In this document: one piece after another, positions 52,530 to 61,745 of the stretch
Numbering within the stretch: the stretch's first letter is position 1
Layout: every line of letters starts with the position of its first letter
DNA from: Caballeronia mineralivorans PML1(12)
Lineage (GTDB): Bacteria > Pseudomonadota > Gammaproteobacteria > Burkholderiales > Burkholderiaceae
Length of the DNA: 64,000 nt
Reading direction: 5' to 3'
NCBI RefSeq assembly: GCF_001028175.1
Contig: NZ_AEJF01000163.1
Location: 23,984 to 87,983, forward strand
Position numbers and translations under genes: made by a program
Notes under the pieces: model-generated
Told to the model about the DNA's origin: nothing
The model's input: only the letters and a program-made list of their open reading frames with translations
The model's database searches: none

Positions 52530-55103
52530 ATGAGCAGAGACCGGGACATCGAAAGAGCGGTCGCCTCGGGCGAGCGGAACCAACGGACCATGGAACTGGT
52601 TCAGAACTGGTGTGCGCACGCCAAAGTTGAGAAGTTCGGCGGAACCGGCCTCATTGAGCAAGAAACAGGATTACCCATCGGCCATCACGCCGTAACGTGT
52701 GACCACGCGCCGGCTGGCGGGATGGCCACCTGGGACCTTGCTGACGCTGCTATTGACTTCTACGATAGAAATTGTGTCCACTGCGACAAACGGCAGCCGG
52801 TTCGCCTGCCGAACCTGTCCGAGCTCGTCGCGGAGCGAGACCGTGAGCAGGGAGAAGCCGCTGTAGAAAACAAACGACGCGAAGAGCGACTTGCCGCGGC
52901 ACAGCAGCAGCGGTGTCAGGTCCGTGATGGCTTAAGAGCAGGGCAGTCTGCGCCAGCCCTGACGTTGCTTGACGACCTCGAACAATTCGACACGGAGCCC
53001 TCTAGCGAGGCCAGAGTTCGGATATTGGAGACCTCGAGGCTGGCACCAGAGATATTCTCGACGACGATCACTGAACACTTTTTTGATTTGGTGGAGGCGG
53101 GAGAGTATTGGTTTCTGGAAACCGGTCTTCAAGTGCTGCAGCAACTCAGCTGTGATAAAAGGCGCCTTGTGCGGTGCGCGTTGACTTGCCTGACGCGCCG
53201 CGTTTGCGTTGAGATTTCCGCCTCGATCCTCGAAATGAATGTCGACGAGGCCGACGAGACCATGGTTCCCGCTGCGATCCCCGCGCTAGCCCTGCTTGCG
53301 CGACCTCCCCGATCTCCAGTCCCGTTCGATCATCGAACTCCTCATCCCGAACCGCTACTGGAGGTATTTATGCGGTGGCCTGACCAAGCATGTAGGGGAG
53401 TTGAGAGATTGCTGGACGAACATCGGCCTTTCGAAGTAATGACCGGCGCGCGATCGCTCCGCGTTTTGGTTCGGGTCGATCCATTGGTGCCCTTGCGCTT
53501 TGTACGCAGTCTGGCAACAAAACTGACTCGCGCACACTTGCTCGATGAAGGCGAGGGACGGCACGACTTGAGTGACGTTTGCCAGGCGCTCAAAGACGGA
53601 CTCGCGTTAGCGCTTCTCGCCGATCCATCAGCCACTGATAAGACGTTGATGACCTACTTCGCGGGTGCATCGTCGGATGGTGAAGCCAGACTTATGGGGG
53701 TCTACGAACGGGTATTCTTCCGGGCGCGAAGAGACGACTCGGCACCCGATCCTGCCGTGGGTGGAGTTGTGTTGCGCAGGCTGCTCTGGGCTGCGACTAC
53801 TTCCTCAAACGACGAAGTATTGCGCGAGGTGGAGCATGCATTTGGAGATGATCCGGATAATCTGCTTGGGATCGCGTTGTCAGAACTCGATGTGCTCCTC
53901 GGTGCCGCAGCGCTGATGGATGACAGACTGCGGAACCTAGAAACCGACAGTCGAGTCGAGAAGCCTGCCAACATGCTACATGCAATGGAATTGCATGGCC
54001 GGCGAGGCACCCTTCGAGCGCTTCGCGAGAACTTTGTCGGCTGGGCGGTGAACGCTGCCAGCGGCAACGAACACGCGACACGGCAGTACATCGAATTCGT
54101 CGCTAGCATCAATAGCGAACTGCACGCACTTCGTGCCTCGCTCGTCGAGCACGCCAGCACGCTGATGACTACGCCTCACGGTCTAAATGCAGTACTTCCA
54201 TTGCTATATTCATCAATGGTCGGACCGTCGCAAGTCGTCCGTGCCGCGGCGGCAAAGGCGCTTGGCAAGCTTAGATACCGGCGGCAGTCCGACTTGCCAG
54301 AGCTCATATTTGAGGCGTTCATACCGCTGCTCACGGACCCCTATCTCATAGTTCATCAGACGGCGGTGCGTGTGCTGGAAAAGATGCAATTTCCAACAGT
54401 GTTTGGTCCCGTCGTCAAGAGAGCGCTGTGGGCACTCATCGTGTACTACAGGGGCGAAACGAAGTCGCATGAATTCCTGATGAATTGCATCGCGTTGTTT
54501 GTAAGCCGCCATCTCGACGAAGCCGCAAAACAGGCGCGGGTAGACGAGATAATGGTCGCGTTGATAGAAAAGGTGGAGCCGCACATAGCCTTACGCGAGC
54601 TTCGCTATATCGGTCGCGAGCTTTCCACAACAAATGGCTTTGCCAAGATGATATTGCAGATCTTGGCCGACCAGGAGGCGATGACGTCGCTGGCAGATGA
54701 TGCGTTGGAACTTCTGCATATGGTTCCTGCTACAGCAGTCCTGGAATACGCACCGCTGTTTGAAGCGGAGGCGATTCGATGGAAGGACAATCACGTAGCC
54801 GTACGCTCTTTCATTGAAGTATTGACGCGTGCGGGGGCGTGGGAGCAGGCTGTAACGGTCGCGCGGACCCATTGGCAGAGCTTCCCGGACACCGTTCAAA
54901 TGCGGACGAGGAAGTGGTCGGCGCGCCAGCTGTATCTAGCCGTAAGCTTTGAAGCCGTAATCGCGGCTGGCCACGTAGACGAGCTGGCATCGATCGGACA
55001 CGAGTGGACGGAAGTTACCGCTCTCATTGAAAAGGACCGACTGGAATATGCAGAGAGACGTGATCCTCTCCGCGGTATATCCCGCCCGCATCAAGGCCAT
55101 TAA
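52530..55103 (+). CDS. Large Cys/His + HEAT-like repeat protein, candidate defence component
   Basis: 857 residues with no family I can name. Residues 1-90 have Cys/His positions (NWCAH, CDHAPAGG, NCVHCDK) suggesting a zinc site. Residues 95-135 are a charged helix (coiled coil). The remainder is helical and resembles HEAT/armadillo repeats, clearest at about 560-640 (VVRAAAAKALGKLRYRRQSD; YLIVHQTAVRVLEKMQFP). Such repeats bind proteins or nucleic acid. Its stop overlaps the next gene by 56 bp, so the two are translated together; the partner is a predicted nuclease. Confidence 0.75.
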   Translation: MSRDRDIERAVASGERNQRTMELVQNWCAHAKVEKFGGTGLIEQETGLPIGHHAVTCDHAPAGGMATWDLADAAIDFYDRNCVHCDKRQPVRLPNLSELVAERDREQGEAAVENKRREERLAAAQQQRCQVRDGLRAGQSAPALTLLDDLEQFDTEPSSEARVRILETSRLAPEIFSTTITEHFFDLVEAGEYWFLETGLQVLQQLSCDKRRLVRCALTCLTRRVCVEISASILEMNVDEADETMVPAAIPALALLARPPRSPVPFDHRTPHPEPLLEVFMRWPDQACRGVERLLDEHRPFEVMTGARSLRVLVRVDPLVPLRFVRSLATKLTRAHLLDEGEGRHDLSDVCQALKDGLALALLADPSATDKTLMTYFAGASSDGEARLMGVYERVFFRARRDDSAPDPAVGGVVLRRLLWAATTSSNDEVLREVEHAFGDDPDNLLGIALSELDVLLGAAALMDDRLRNLETDSRVEKPANMLHAMELHGRRGTLRALRENFVGWAVNAASGNEHATRQYIEFVASINSELHALRASLVEHASTLMTTPHGLNAVLPLLYSSMVGPSQVVRAAAAKALGKLRYRRQSDLPELIFEAFIPLLTDPYLIVHQTAVRVLEKMQFPTVFGPVVKRALWALIVYYRGETKSHEFLMNCIALFVSRHLDEAAKQARVDEIMVALIEKVEPHIALRELRYIGRELSTTNGFAKMILQILADQEAMTSLADDALELLHMVPATAVLEYAPLFEAEAIRWKDNHVAVRSFIEVLTRAGAWEQAVTVARTHWQSFPDTVQMRTRKWSARQLYLAVSFEAVIAAGHVDELASIGHEWTEVTALIEKDRLEYAERRDPLRGISRPHQGH

Positions 55104-56493
55104 GGCTCTTCTGCGGATAGCGCAGGGCGATTACCCGCACGCGGCGGAACTAACGACCGCTAGCAGTGAGCTTGATCAAGCATCGTTGAGCTATGGTCGA
55201 GCTTCGACGGCCGTCGCGTATGCCGGACTGGCGGGCCTGCTTCGGATTGTGTCTACACTCGTGGAATGGAGGGGGGCCGTATTAGATGCGGCGCCCGACG
55301 CCGACCGCTTCGCTCGCAGCGCAAGGGAGCGGTATCGCCAGTGGAACAAGGAGTATGGTGACAAGGAACCGACAAAAGCCCTCGCATCGGCGAGCCGCAA
55401 TATTGCCGGGCTGCAATCATTGGAGGATGTTGAGCGGCTGTGTTCAATGATCGCTGCGGTGCCTCTACCCGTAGGCGTCTTTGCTGAGCCGAAGGGCATC
55501 GTCCGGATCACTCGTTCCGAATCGGAAACGAAGTCCGCTCCGACAGAACTTTCGGTTGCGTTTCTCAAATTTAACATCGACGGGATAGCGGTAAGTGAGC
55601 TTCACCATCTCACGCCCAACGAAGTTCATGATCTTGAGATCGAAGTGAGAGTCTCGCGATGGCCCGACGACGCCGAACAACTTCGGCTATCGCCAGTCAC
55701 GATCGAACCCCGCGCTACTTACTCGTTCCCCGATTTCGTATTCAATAGACCCACCGGGCAACCGCCGTTTGTACTGGTAGATCGAGGCAGGGCACTCTTG
55801 AAGGTGGCGCAAGGACTTCAGGCGCGTCCGTTTGAATTCAAATACGCCGCTGAATTTCTGCCGACGAGAGCGGAGCAGCCGGTGTCAGTCGTTGGACACC
55901 GGACGTTATTGATAGAAGGACTCGACTTACAGGCAAATCCGATCACGGGCTACCCTAACGTCGATCGAAAAATCGTGCAAATACGCGACGAACTTCGGCA
56001 GCGTGGCTCGGCCCTCGGCTCGGATCTGGGCGACCTGCTAAAAATCGTTTCCGCACTGTCAAATATGGCAGGACGCGCAGTACAGGATGCCGAGTTCGAC
56101 GGCGTTTGGTCTGAGGCTGAGTTTCAGGACTACGTTCGCAAGGAACTGCGGCGGAGACCTGAGATTGGGGTGGAGCTAGACGAGCACGCTCACGCCTCTG
56201 GAGGGATCACCGACCTTTCATTTCACGGTATTGCAATTGAGCTGAAGGCGCAGTCAAAGCGAACGATGTCATTGGAGGATTGTCAGCAGTATGTGGAACA
56301 GACAACAAGCTACGTCGCAGCGAAAGGAAAAAACTGCGGCGTGCTTTGCGTTCTGGACTGTAGTCCGAAGACGTCGGCGCCGCAACCTGTCGACGCTGGT
56401 ATCGGGATACTCGAGAAGAGTACGTCGCCGGGACATGTCGTCATAGTCGCCGTGTTGGTTCAGGGCAATCTGCGCCGGCCGAGCTCGCTTTAA
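55048..56493 (+). CDS. PD-(D/E)xK nuclease-domain protein, candidate defence effector
   Basis: 481 residues from MQRDVILSAVYPARIKAIKA; a TTG at 55027 is an alternative. The N-terminal half is helical, and the middle looks beta-rich. At the C-terminal end (about 350-405) GGITDLSFHGIAIELKAQSK contains D and E-x-K of a PD-(D/E)xK restriction-like fold, preceded by the helix EAEFQDYVRKELRRR. It overlaps the HEAT-like gene and is followed 62 bp later by a HEPN gene. Predicted function: DNA (or RNA) cleavage controlled by its neighbours. Inferred. Confidence 0.75.
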   Translation: MQRDVILSAVYPARIKAIKALLRIAQGDYPHAAELTTASSELDQASLSYGRASTAVAYAGLAGLLRIVSTLVEWRGAVLDAAPDADRFARSARERYRQWNKEYGDKEPTKALASASRNIAGLQSLEDVERLCSMIAAVPLPVGVFAEPKGIVRITRSESETKSAPTELSVAFLKFNIDGIAVSELHHLTPNEVHDLEIEVRVSRWPDDAEQLRLSPVTIEPRATYSFPDFVFNRPTGQPPFVLVDRGRALLKVAQGLQARPFEFKYAAEFLPTRAEQPVSVVGHRTLLIEGLDLQANPITGYPNVDRKIVQIRDELRQRGSALGSDLGDLLKIVSALSNMAGRAVQDAEFDGVWSEAEFQDYVRKELRRRPEIGVELDEHAHASGGITDLSFHGIAIELKAQSKRTMSLEDCQQYVEQTTSYVAAKGKNCGVLCVLDCSPKTSAPQPVDAGIGILEKSTSPGHVVIVAVLVQGNLRRPSSL

Positions 56494-56555
56494 GCCGCGT
56501 GTATGCGTGCGACGAGGTACTTCAATCGCTGACGTCGAGAAAGCGGAGTGAATCT

Positions 56556-57098
56556 ATGGCACTAACCCGGCGGCAACGCTTGCGTCGTGTTGGCACGGTG
56601 TGCTGTCACACACTGCGAAACCTCGCCTACTATCGGGCGTGGTTCGAGATGGGAAAGCCAATGGCGAATGAGCAGTTTTGGATCTCGGTCAACGGGAACT
56701 TTGCGGACGTCACTGTTCTCGAGTGGTGCAAGGTGTTTGCCGACAAAAAAGGAAAGCATCACTGGACAAAGGTTGTCCAGGACAAGGCAGCATTTATGGC
56801 CGGATTGCTCGCGAAGCTCGGAGTGGAAGAGGTGGCGTGGTCGGCGTATGTCGAAGAAATGCGCTTTCTGCGCGACAAGTTCATCGCCCACCTGGACGAC
56901 GAGCAGGTAATGACGTTACCGCAGCTAGATATGGCGAAGATGAGCGCAGTGTATCTTTACACCTACTTGCTCGAGAATGAAGACGAGGGAGACGTGTTTG
57001 TCGACGCGCCACAGAACGCGGCAGAGTGGTTCAATAGGTTCTCTGATGAAACCCGGGCGGTCTATCATGCACGAGACATAGCAGTGCTTCCTTGTTGA
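56556..57098 (+). CDS. HEPN/AbiU2-like protein, candidate defence component
   Basis: 180 residues from MALTRRQRLRRVGTVCCHTL (GGAG before this ATG; an earlier in-frame start exists at 56499). All-helical with RFLRDKFIAHLDDE, in which R106 and H112 make the R-x5-H of HEPN ribonucleases; the RDKFIAHLD form is the one seen in AbiU2-like proteins. HEPN domains are common in abortive infection and toxin systems. Third and last gene of the cluster. Confidence 0.7.
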   Translation: MALTRRQRLRRVGTVCCHTLRNLAYYRAWFEMGKPMANEQFWISVNGNFADVTVLEWCKVFADKKGKHHWTKVVQDKAAFMAGLLAKLGVEEVAWSAYVEEMRFLRDKFIAHLDDEQVMTLPQLDMAKMSAVYLYTYLLENEDEGDVFVDAPQNAAEWFNRFSDETRAVYHARDIAVLPC

Positions 57099-57212
57099 AC
57101 GTGGCAATCAGTTTTCACCTCACGTACAGGCCGAAGCCGGACTATATCCGTCAAAGAATCCGGAGGTGACGGATGGCCTGCATCTAAGGTTTGGCTGGCG
57201 CACAACGATAAG

Positions 57213-57461
57213 CTAGCGTGGTGGCGAGAGCCAAAAAGTGTCAGTCAACTGCGTGTCCAAGATGCTCCTCCACGATTCAGGCGGTACCTTTCGATTGCTC
57301 GCCCCAGTTTGTGCGTAAAGGTGAGCGTCCTGTTGCAGCGTGACCGGCTTTTGTGTGGCTGGCGGAACTTTGACAATCACTATGAGCGCCCCATCGAAGT
57401 AGGTGTGGGAAAGTTGTAGTTCAACTTCTCCGTGAGCGAAATTCTTGATCTTGCTCTTCAG
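57213..57461 (-). pseudogene. Fragment like the C-terminal part of an AlbA_2/Schlafen-type protein
   Basis: Reading from 57461 gives LKSKIKNFAHGEVELQLSHT, GALIVIVKVPPATQKPVTLQ and HLYAQTGASNRKVPPES. The order V-K-V-P-P...PV...LYAQTGASNRK resembles the end of the AlbA_2 (divergent AAA_4) domain, which has PVxx...YVRxGxSTxxL. There is no start. Probably a remnant. Confidence 0.4.
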
Positions 57462-57483
57462 CGCGCCGAGATATCGATTGACG

Positions 57484-57657
57484 CTACGTATTTGACGCCA
57501 ACGATACGAAGAGTGCTGATAACGGCGGAACGATCATCGCCGCCGCTGGGCTGCTGGCTGGCGAACTGCCGCCGCCTCCGCCACAGGCTGCGAGTACAGC
57601 GCACGTAGACGCGAATAGCGCCATCTTCGTGATCCCGGTGGTGAGTTTGTTCTTCAT
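57484..57657 (-). pseudogene. Lipoprotein front-end fragment (57 aa)
   Basis: MKNKLTTGITKMALFASTCA, then VLAACGGGGGSS: a lipoprotein signal peptide with LAAC lipobox. It ends after 57 residues. Its frame stops just before the fragment at 57213-57461. It may be the start of a lost envelope protein. Confidence 0.45.
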
Positions 57658-57842
57658 TCTTCCTAGGTCCTCTTTTGGTGAATGTTTTGCCTAATAACCT
57701 GCTCTGCAGGACTAGGCGCGGGTAACCGCATTGCGGAGTTGGCCGTGCGATGACGGTGGTGGTGCTGCGCAATCAGAACCTCGACCAGTGGAGGCGCTAG
57801 GAGCGCGGCATCGCGTCGCTTGATAAAGATAACGACATTCAT

Positions 57843-57872
57843 CTTAAAAAGTTTAGTTTCAACCTAAAAAGT
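57843..57872 (+). promoter_or_regulatory. Two direct repeats upstream of the XRE gene
   Basis: CTTAAAAAGT (57843-57852) and CCTAAAAAGT (57863-57872) are direct copies at a 20-bp interval, two helical turns apart. They lie about 50 bp before the start at 57924 and may be regulator half-sites. Confidence 0.4.
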
Positions 57873-57923
57873 CCTTCATGTGCACGGGGTGATGCTCAAC
57901 CATTCAGGTTGAAAGGAGGGCGC

Positions 57924-58271
57924 ATGCCGGGAACAGATTTGGACCGATTGGCGGAAATGGTTGGGCGGGCGATTGCGAAACACCGCGCGGAGAGCGGCCT
58001 GACACAGGAGCAGGTCGCGGAACAGCTCGGGATCGGAAACGAGGCCGTGTCCCGCATGGAGCGCGGACTGGTCGTGCCGACTGTCGCGCGCCTCGTGGAA
58101 CTGGCAGATATCTTCGAGTGCGAAGCAGCAGACCTGCTGACCGGCGCGAGTAGCCGCACAACTGACCAGGCAAGGCACGTCGGCCAGCTACTGGCGAAGT
58201 TGGGCAGCAGTGACCGAGCGATGGTGATCGAAATCGTTGAGCGTCTGGCGGGGCGTTTGGCCAGACGTTGA
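57924..58271 (+). CDS. XRE-family transcriptional regulator
   Basis: 115 residues from MPGTDLDRLAEMVGRAIAKH; GGAGG lies ahead of this ATG. The helix-turn-helix is RAESGLTQEQVAEQLGIGNE, AVSRMERGLVVPTVARLVEL. The tail (SDRAMVIEIVERLAGRLARR) may dimerise. It could control the membrane protein and GmrSD genes downstream or itself. Not linked to a visible toxin. Confidence 0.8.
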   Translation: MPGTDLDRLAEMVGRAIAKHRAESGLTQEQVAEQLGIGNEAVSRMERGLVVPTVARLVELADIFECEAADLLTGASSRTTDQARHVGQLLAKLGSSDRAMVIEIVERLAGRLARR

Positions 58272-58522
58272 GCGGGCTTCCCTTCTAAGTTGGTGTGACC
58301 GTATCGCCTAGATGCTCAGGAAGGATCGATTCCGGCTTGATGGGCCAGCTCAGGTTCATCCATGAAAGACAACCCACCGGGCGAACACGTGGACATTGCG
58401 GGCGTCCGCATAGCACAGTCATCCGTCGTTCCAATGTCGACGATGTTTGGCCCATCGTCGACCATTGCGAGAGACCATTCATCATTACTTCCGCACTCCC
58501 GGTGCCTGCGCTCATTTGAACC

Positions 58523-58717
58523 GTGGATACGGAAAGTAGATATAGGAATCGCCGTGAATTGGCTAAAGAATTAAGCATGGCGGCCGTTAATCCCAATATA
58601 GCGGGCCTTTACATTGAATCTTCAGAAAGCGGCCTGGCAAATGACGTTGCTGATATGACATGGAAAGATTCCGAGAAATACTATCCAAAGCACACTGGAC
58701 CGTCTGGGTCGCCGTAG
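58523..58717 (+). CDS. Possible small protein (64 aa)
   Basis: From a GTG at 58523: MDTESRYRNRRELAKELSMA and further. No ribosome site of note and overlaps the next gene by 58 bp in another frame. It might be chance. Function unknown. Confidence 0.2.
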   Translation: MDTESRYRNRRELAKELSMAAVNPNIAGLYIESSESGLANDVADMTWKDSEKYYPKHTGPSGSP

Positions 58718-59604
58718 TGGCTGTCGTGTTAATCGCCCTGACGGGCGGCACCATACATGCGGGCACATTTGACTTTAAATTTCCGGGGGTTCTGTGGGGA
58801 AATGGCGCAACAGTTCCTTCGCCTGCCATCGGAGCCTCCCGCTCGGCGGGATTGACGGCTTCTCAGCCTGACGTGCCGTCGCCCGCTTCGGTTGCCAACA
58901 TCACATACAGTACAGCGACCATAGCTGAAACCGGACGAAATCCGCCCGTGGCGGCCACGCCCCTACCGCCACCCTCATCGATTCTCCTCATACCGCTGGG
59001 AAGTAGCGAGTTAGACGTTGAGAGGCTCCTCGGAGGGACGATGCCACCTTGGCAACGCTCGGAAGGTGGAAGGATATTGTTTTTTGAACAACAGGCGTTT
59101 GGCAGGTGGTGGAAGGTCGCCGAACGCTTTGTCAATGGCCGAGCTGTTTCGGCGACGCTGACTTTTGGCGAAACCGCACACCAGAACATGGAACCAGGCG
59201 ATGAGCCCATGGGCAAAGATTTCACGTTCGTTCATTCGCTGTGTTACGGGACTGCGTTCCAAGCCATGAAGGACGAGTGGGATATCGATATGCAACTGAC
59301 GCAGCAAAGCTTCGACACACAACCCGTAGATGCTACAGCAAAGCTTGACACGGTCGTTATCCCGGTTTGCGCCAGTACAGATGTCTGCCGATCACCGCGA
59401 TGGTCGTTGCAGCGTGGCGACTGGGCCTATCAGGTTCCAGGTCTGTGGTATGTCTACGTAAGCATGGTCAGGTCCTCGTTGGAGGATCCTGTTCGACGGG
59501 ATGATGCTTACGCGCCTGTATATCGCCGCGATAAGTGCGCGGCAAAAATTACATACCAGCTCGATAGCTTGTCTCCCCCAAGTCCAGTCATGGTTTTGCC
59601 TTGA
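58660..59604 (+). CDS. Membrane-anchored hypothetical protein
   Basis: 314 residues. A membrane segment at 13-32 (VWVAVVAVVLIALTGGTIHA) is followed by a Pro/Ser/Ala-rich linker (about 50-110) and a globular periplasmic domain of ~200 residues including CYGTAFQAMKDEWDIDMQLT and ...VCASTDVCRSPRW. The two Cys pairs may form disulfides. No family recognised. It lies just upstream of the DUF262/DUF1524 gene but separated by about 140 bp. Confidence 0.6.
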   Translation: MERFREILSKAHWTVWVAVVAVVLIALTGGTIHAGTFDFKFPGVLWGNGATVPSPAIGASRSAGLTASQPDVPSPASVANITYSTATIAETGRNPPVAATPLPPPSSILLIPLGSSELDVERLLGGTMPPWQRSEGGRILFFEQQAFGRWWKVAERFVNGRAVSATLTFGETAHQNMEPGDEPMGKDFTFVHSLCYGTAFQAMKDEWDIDMQLTQQSFDTQPVDATAKLDTVVIPVCASTDVCRSPRWSLQRGDWAYQVPGLWYVYVSMVRSSLEDPVRRDDAYAPVYRRDKCAAKITYQLDSLSPPSPVMVLP

Positions 59605-59745
59605 CGTAATACCACGTGGTCGTCAGTGTGTACGGAACGCATCAGAAACCGCGATTTGGTGGCTGTCTCGATGCAACCGACGAACGCTGTACCTTAAGTT
59701 AGGGGGCACGTCAGCCCTTCATCCTTGTGCTATCAACCCGAACTC

Positions 59746-61527
59746 ATGAAGATCACACCAACCACATTGAGCCTCCAGCAATTCTTCGCGGTGGGCAACG
59801 AACAGTTCTTGATACCCGCCTATCAACGTCGATACGCGTGGGGACAGCGGCAGCAGCGCGAGCTCTTCGACGACTTGAGGCTCCTGCCGGCCGGCGACAC
59901 GCATCTTCTGGGCACGTTGCTTTTCCTCGCCGACACTCATGGGCCTGGTATTAACCGGCTTGAGCTCGTTGACGGACAGCAGCGGGTTACCACGATTACT
60001 GTGTTGATGCGCGTGCTAGCCCGACGCTTCGAGCGAGAAGGTGATCCCGAAGCTGGGCAAGAACTCACCAAGCTACTGCTGTGCAAAGGGGTAGACCGCA
60101 AGCCGCAGCCAAAATTGCATCTTGGGGATCTCGACCATGCCGACTACATTCACATCATGGAAGGCGGCAACTCGTCCGAAGTCGAGAATGAATGCCTTCG
60201 CGGGGCTCACCAGAACTTCACTGTGTGGGTTGATCAGCTATCGCTGGACGAATTGAACCAGTTCTTCCACAAGCTAATGAACAGCGCATCGATCATTCGC
60301 CTAGACGTCGGAGCGGCCAAGGATGCGTACAAGCTATTCGAGACAATCAACAACCGCGGTTTGCGGTTGAAGCCTACAGACATCATCAAGAACTTCCTTT
60401 TGGGTCACGCGTCCTCGCTACCCAGCGGAACACTCGAGAAGGTAAAGGAAGACTGGCGGAAGTTGATTGTGGCGCTGGACGGACTGGATAGCGATGACTT
60501 CTTCCGTCAGTGGCTGGCCGGCCGGCTGCACCGCAAGGTGACCAAGAACAAGTTGGTGGCCGACTTTCGGGCGTATTACCTTCGGCATGTCACTGAGGCT
60601 CAGAGCATGACGGAATTCATCTCGTCCAGCATCAAGGACGATGAGGATGACGAAGATGCGGAAGATGTAGCGGCGCTGGAGGACAGCGATCCGGGGGATC
60701 TTGTGGCGGACAAGAAGGTAAAGCTCACGACCTTCGCTAAGGAATTACGGCAGTCCGCCCAGCTTTACGCAAGCTTGCTTTGGGCAAATACAGAGTCCTC
60801 TAAGGTCAACCGCCACATCAACAACCTGTGGCGCATCAAGGCCTTCCAGTCATTCACTTGGTTGCTCGACATGTTCGGTCGCAAATCCGTGAATGAAACG
60901 ACGCGGGTTCGACTTCTTAGAACTCTCGAAGCCTTCATGATGCGCCGACACATCTGCGAGAAGCGCTCTAACGAGCTGGAGACAATTTTTGCGACCCTTA
61001 CCTCCATCGACGATCAGAACTACGAGCATACGGCGCTAGCAACTCTCCGTGAGTACACGCCGGACGACGAGGAATTCGAAACTGCCTTCGCGACCTTCCC
61101 CTTTGTGCCTGCTGTCGTCAACCGCGCTCGATACGCCTTGGAGATGTTCGAGTACCAGGCGATCGCACATAAGAACGAGTACTACCTGGCTGATCCGGAA
61201 GAGTTGGAGTTGGAGCACATTATCCCCAAGGCAGCGGAGAAGCCCGGTACCAAAGCAATCTACGGGGACTGGCCCAGTTACTTGGGTGAAGGCTGGAAAG
61301 CTAAGCACATCAAGATGCTGCACCGCATTGGCAACATGACGCTCTTAGCTGACGAACTCAACGTCGTCGCCTCGAATAACCCCTTCCTAGCCAAGCGCCA
61401 AGAGTACGCGAAGTCGAACATCCGGCTCACCCAGGAACTAGCTGAATACAAGCAGTTCAAGTTCAAGACGATTGAAGATCGTTCGAATGCCTTCGGGAAG
61501 CTCGCTATCCGGATCTGGAAGGTCTAG
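59746..61527 (+). CDS. DUF262/DUF1524 protein, GmrSD-like type IV restriction enzyme
   Basis: 593 residues from MKITPTTLSLQQFFAVGNEQ. The N-terminal DUF262 has IPAYQRRYAWG (23-33) and the nucleotide motif VDGQQR (75-80). ETINNRGLRLKPTDIIKNFL is the usual centre. The C-terminal DUF1524 has ELEHIIPKA and HRIGNMTLL, an HNH-like nuclease with the asparagine. GmrSD enzymes cut phage DNA carrying modified (glucosylated) cytosine using NTP. Here one polypeptide carries both parts. It stands alone in the island. Confidence 0.9.
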   Translation: MKITPTTLSLQQFFAVGNEQFLIPAYQRRYAWGQRQQRELFDDLRLLPAGDTHLLGTLLFLADTHGPGINRLELVDGQQRVTTITVLMRVLARRFEREGDPEAGQELTKLLLCKGVDRKPQPKLHLGDLDHADYIHIMEGGNSSEVENECLRGAHQNFTVWVDQLSLDELNQFFHKLMNSASIIRLDVGAAKDAYKLFETINNRGLRLKPTDIIKNFLLGHASSLPSGTLEKVKEDWRKLIVALDGLDSDDFFRQWLAGRLHRKVTKNKLVADFRAYYLRHVTEAQSMTEFISSSIKDDEDDEDAEDVAALEDSDPGDLVADKKVKLTTFAKELRQSAQLYASLLWANTESSKVNRHINNLWRIKAFQSFTWLLDMFGRKSVNETTRVRLLRTLEAFMMRRHICEKRSNELETIFATLTSIDDQNYEHTALATLREYTPDDEEFETAFATFPFVPAVVNRARYALEMFEYQAIAHKNEYYLADPEELELEHIIPKAAEKPGTKAIYGDWPSYLGEGWKAKHIKMLHRIGNMTLLADELNVVASNNPFLAKRQEYAKSNIRLTQELAEYKQFKFKTIEDRSNAFGKLAIRIWKV

Positions 61528-61745
61528 TATCGTTCATGGACATGGTCTGCTCGTGCATGGCAAGCGCAGTTTCACATGTTTCTTAGTTTAGAATAGGAGC
61601 GAACTCAGCATACCGTGCAAAGTGAGTTCTACCCGTAAGAAGATATGCCGCCATAGATCAACCAGACGCACCACTCGGTGCTTCTGGTATTGATCGCGCA
61701 ACTAGACATTAAGGCGATGGCTACGCAGCTAGGTACCCGCCTCCG
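61528..61745. other. Gap after the GmrSD-like gene
   Basis: About 220 bp between convergent genes, with no terminator or gene recognised. Confidence 0.35.
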
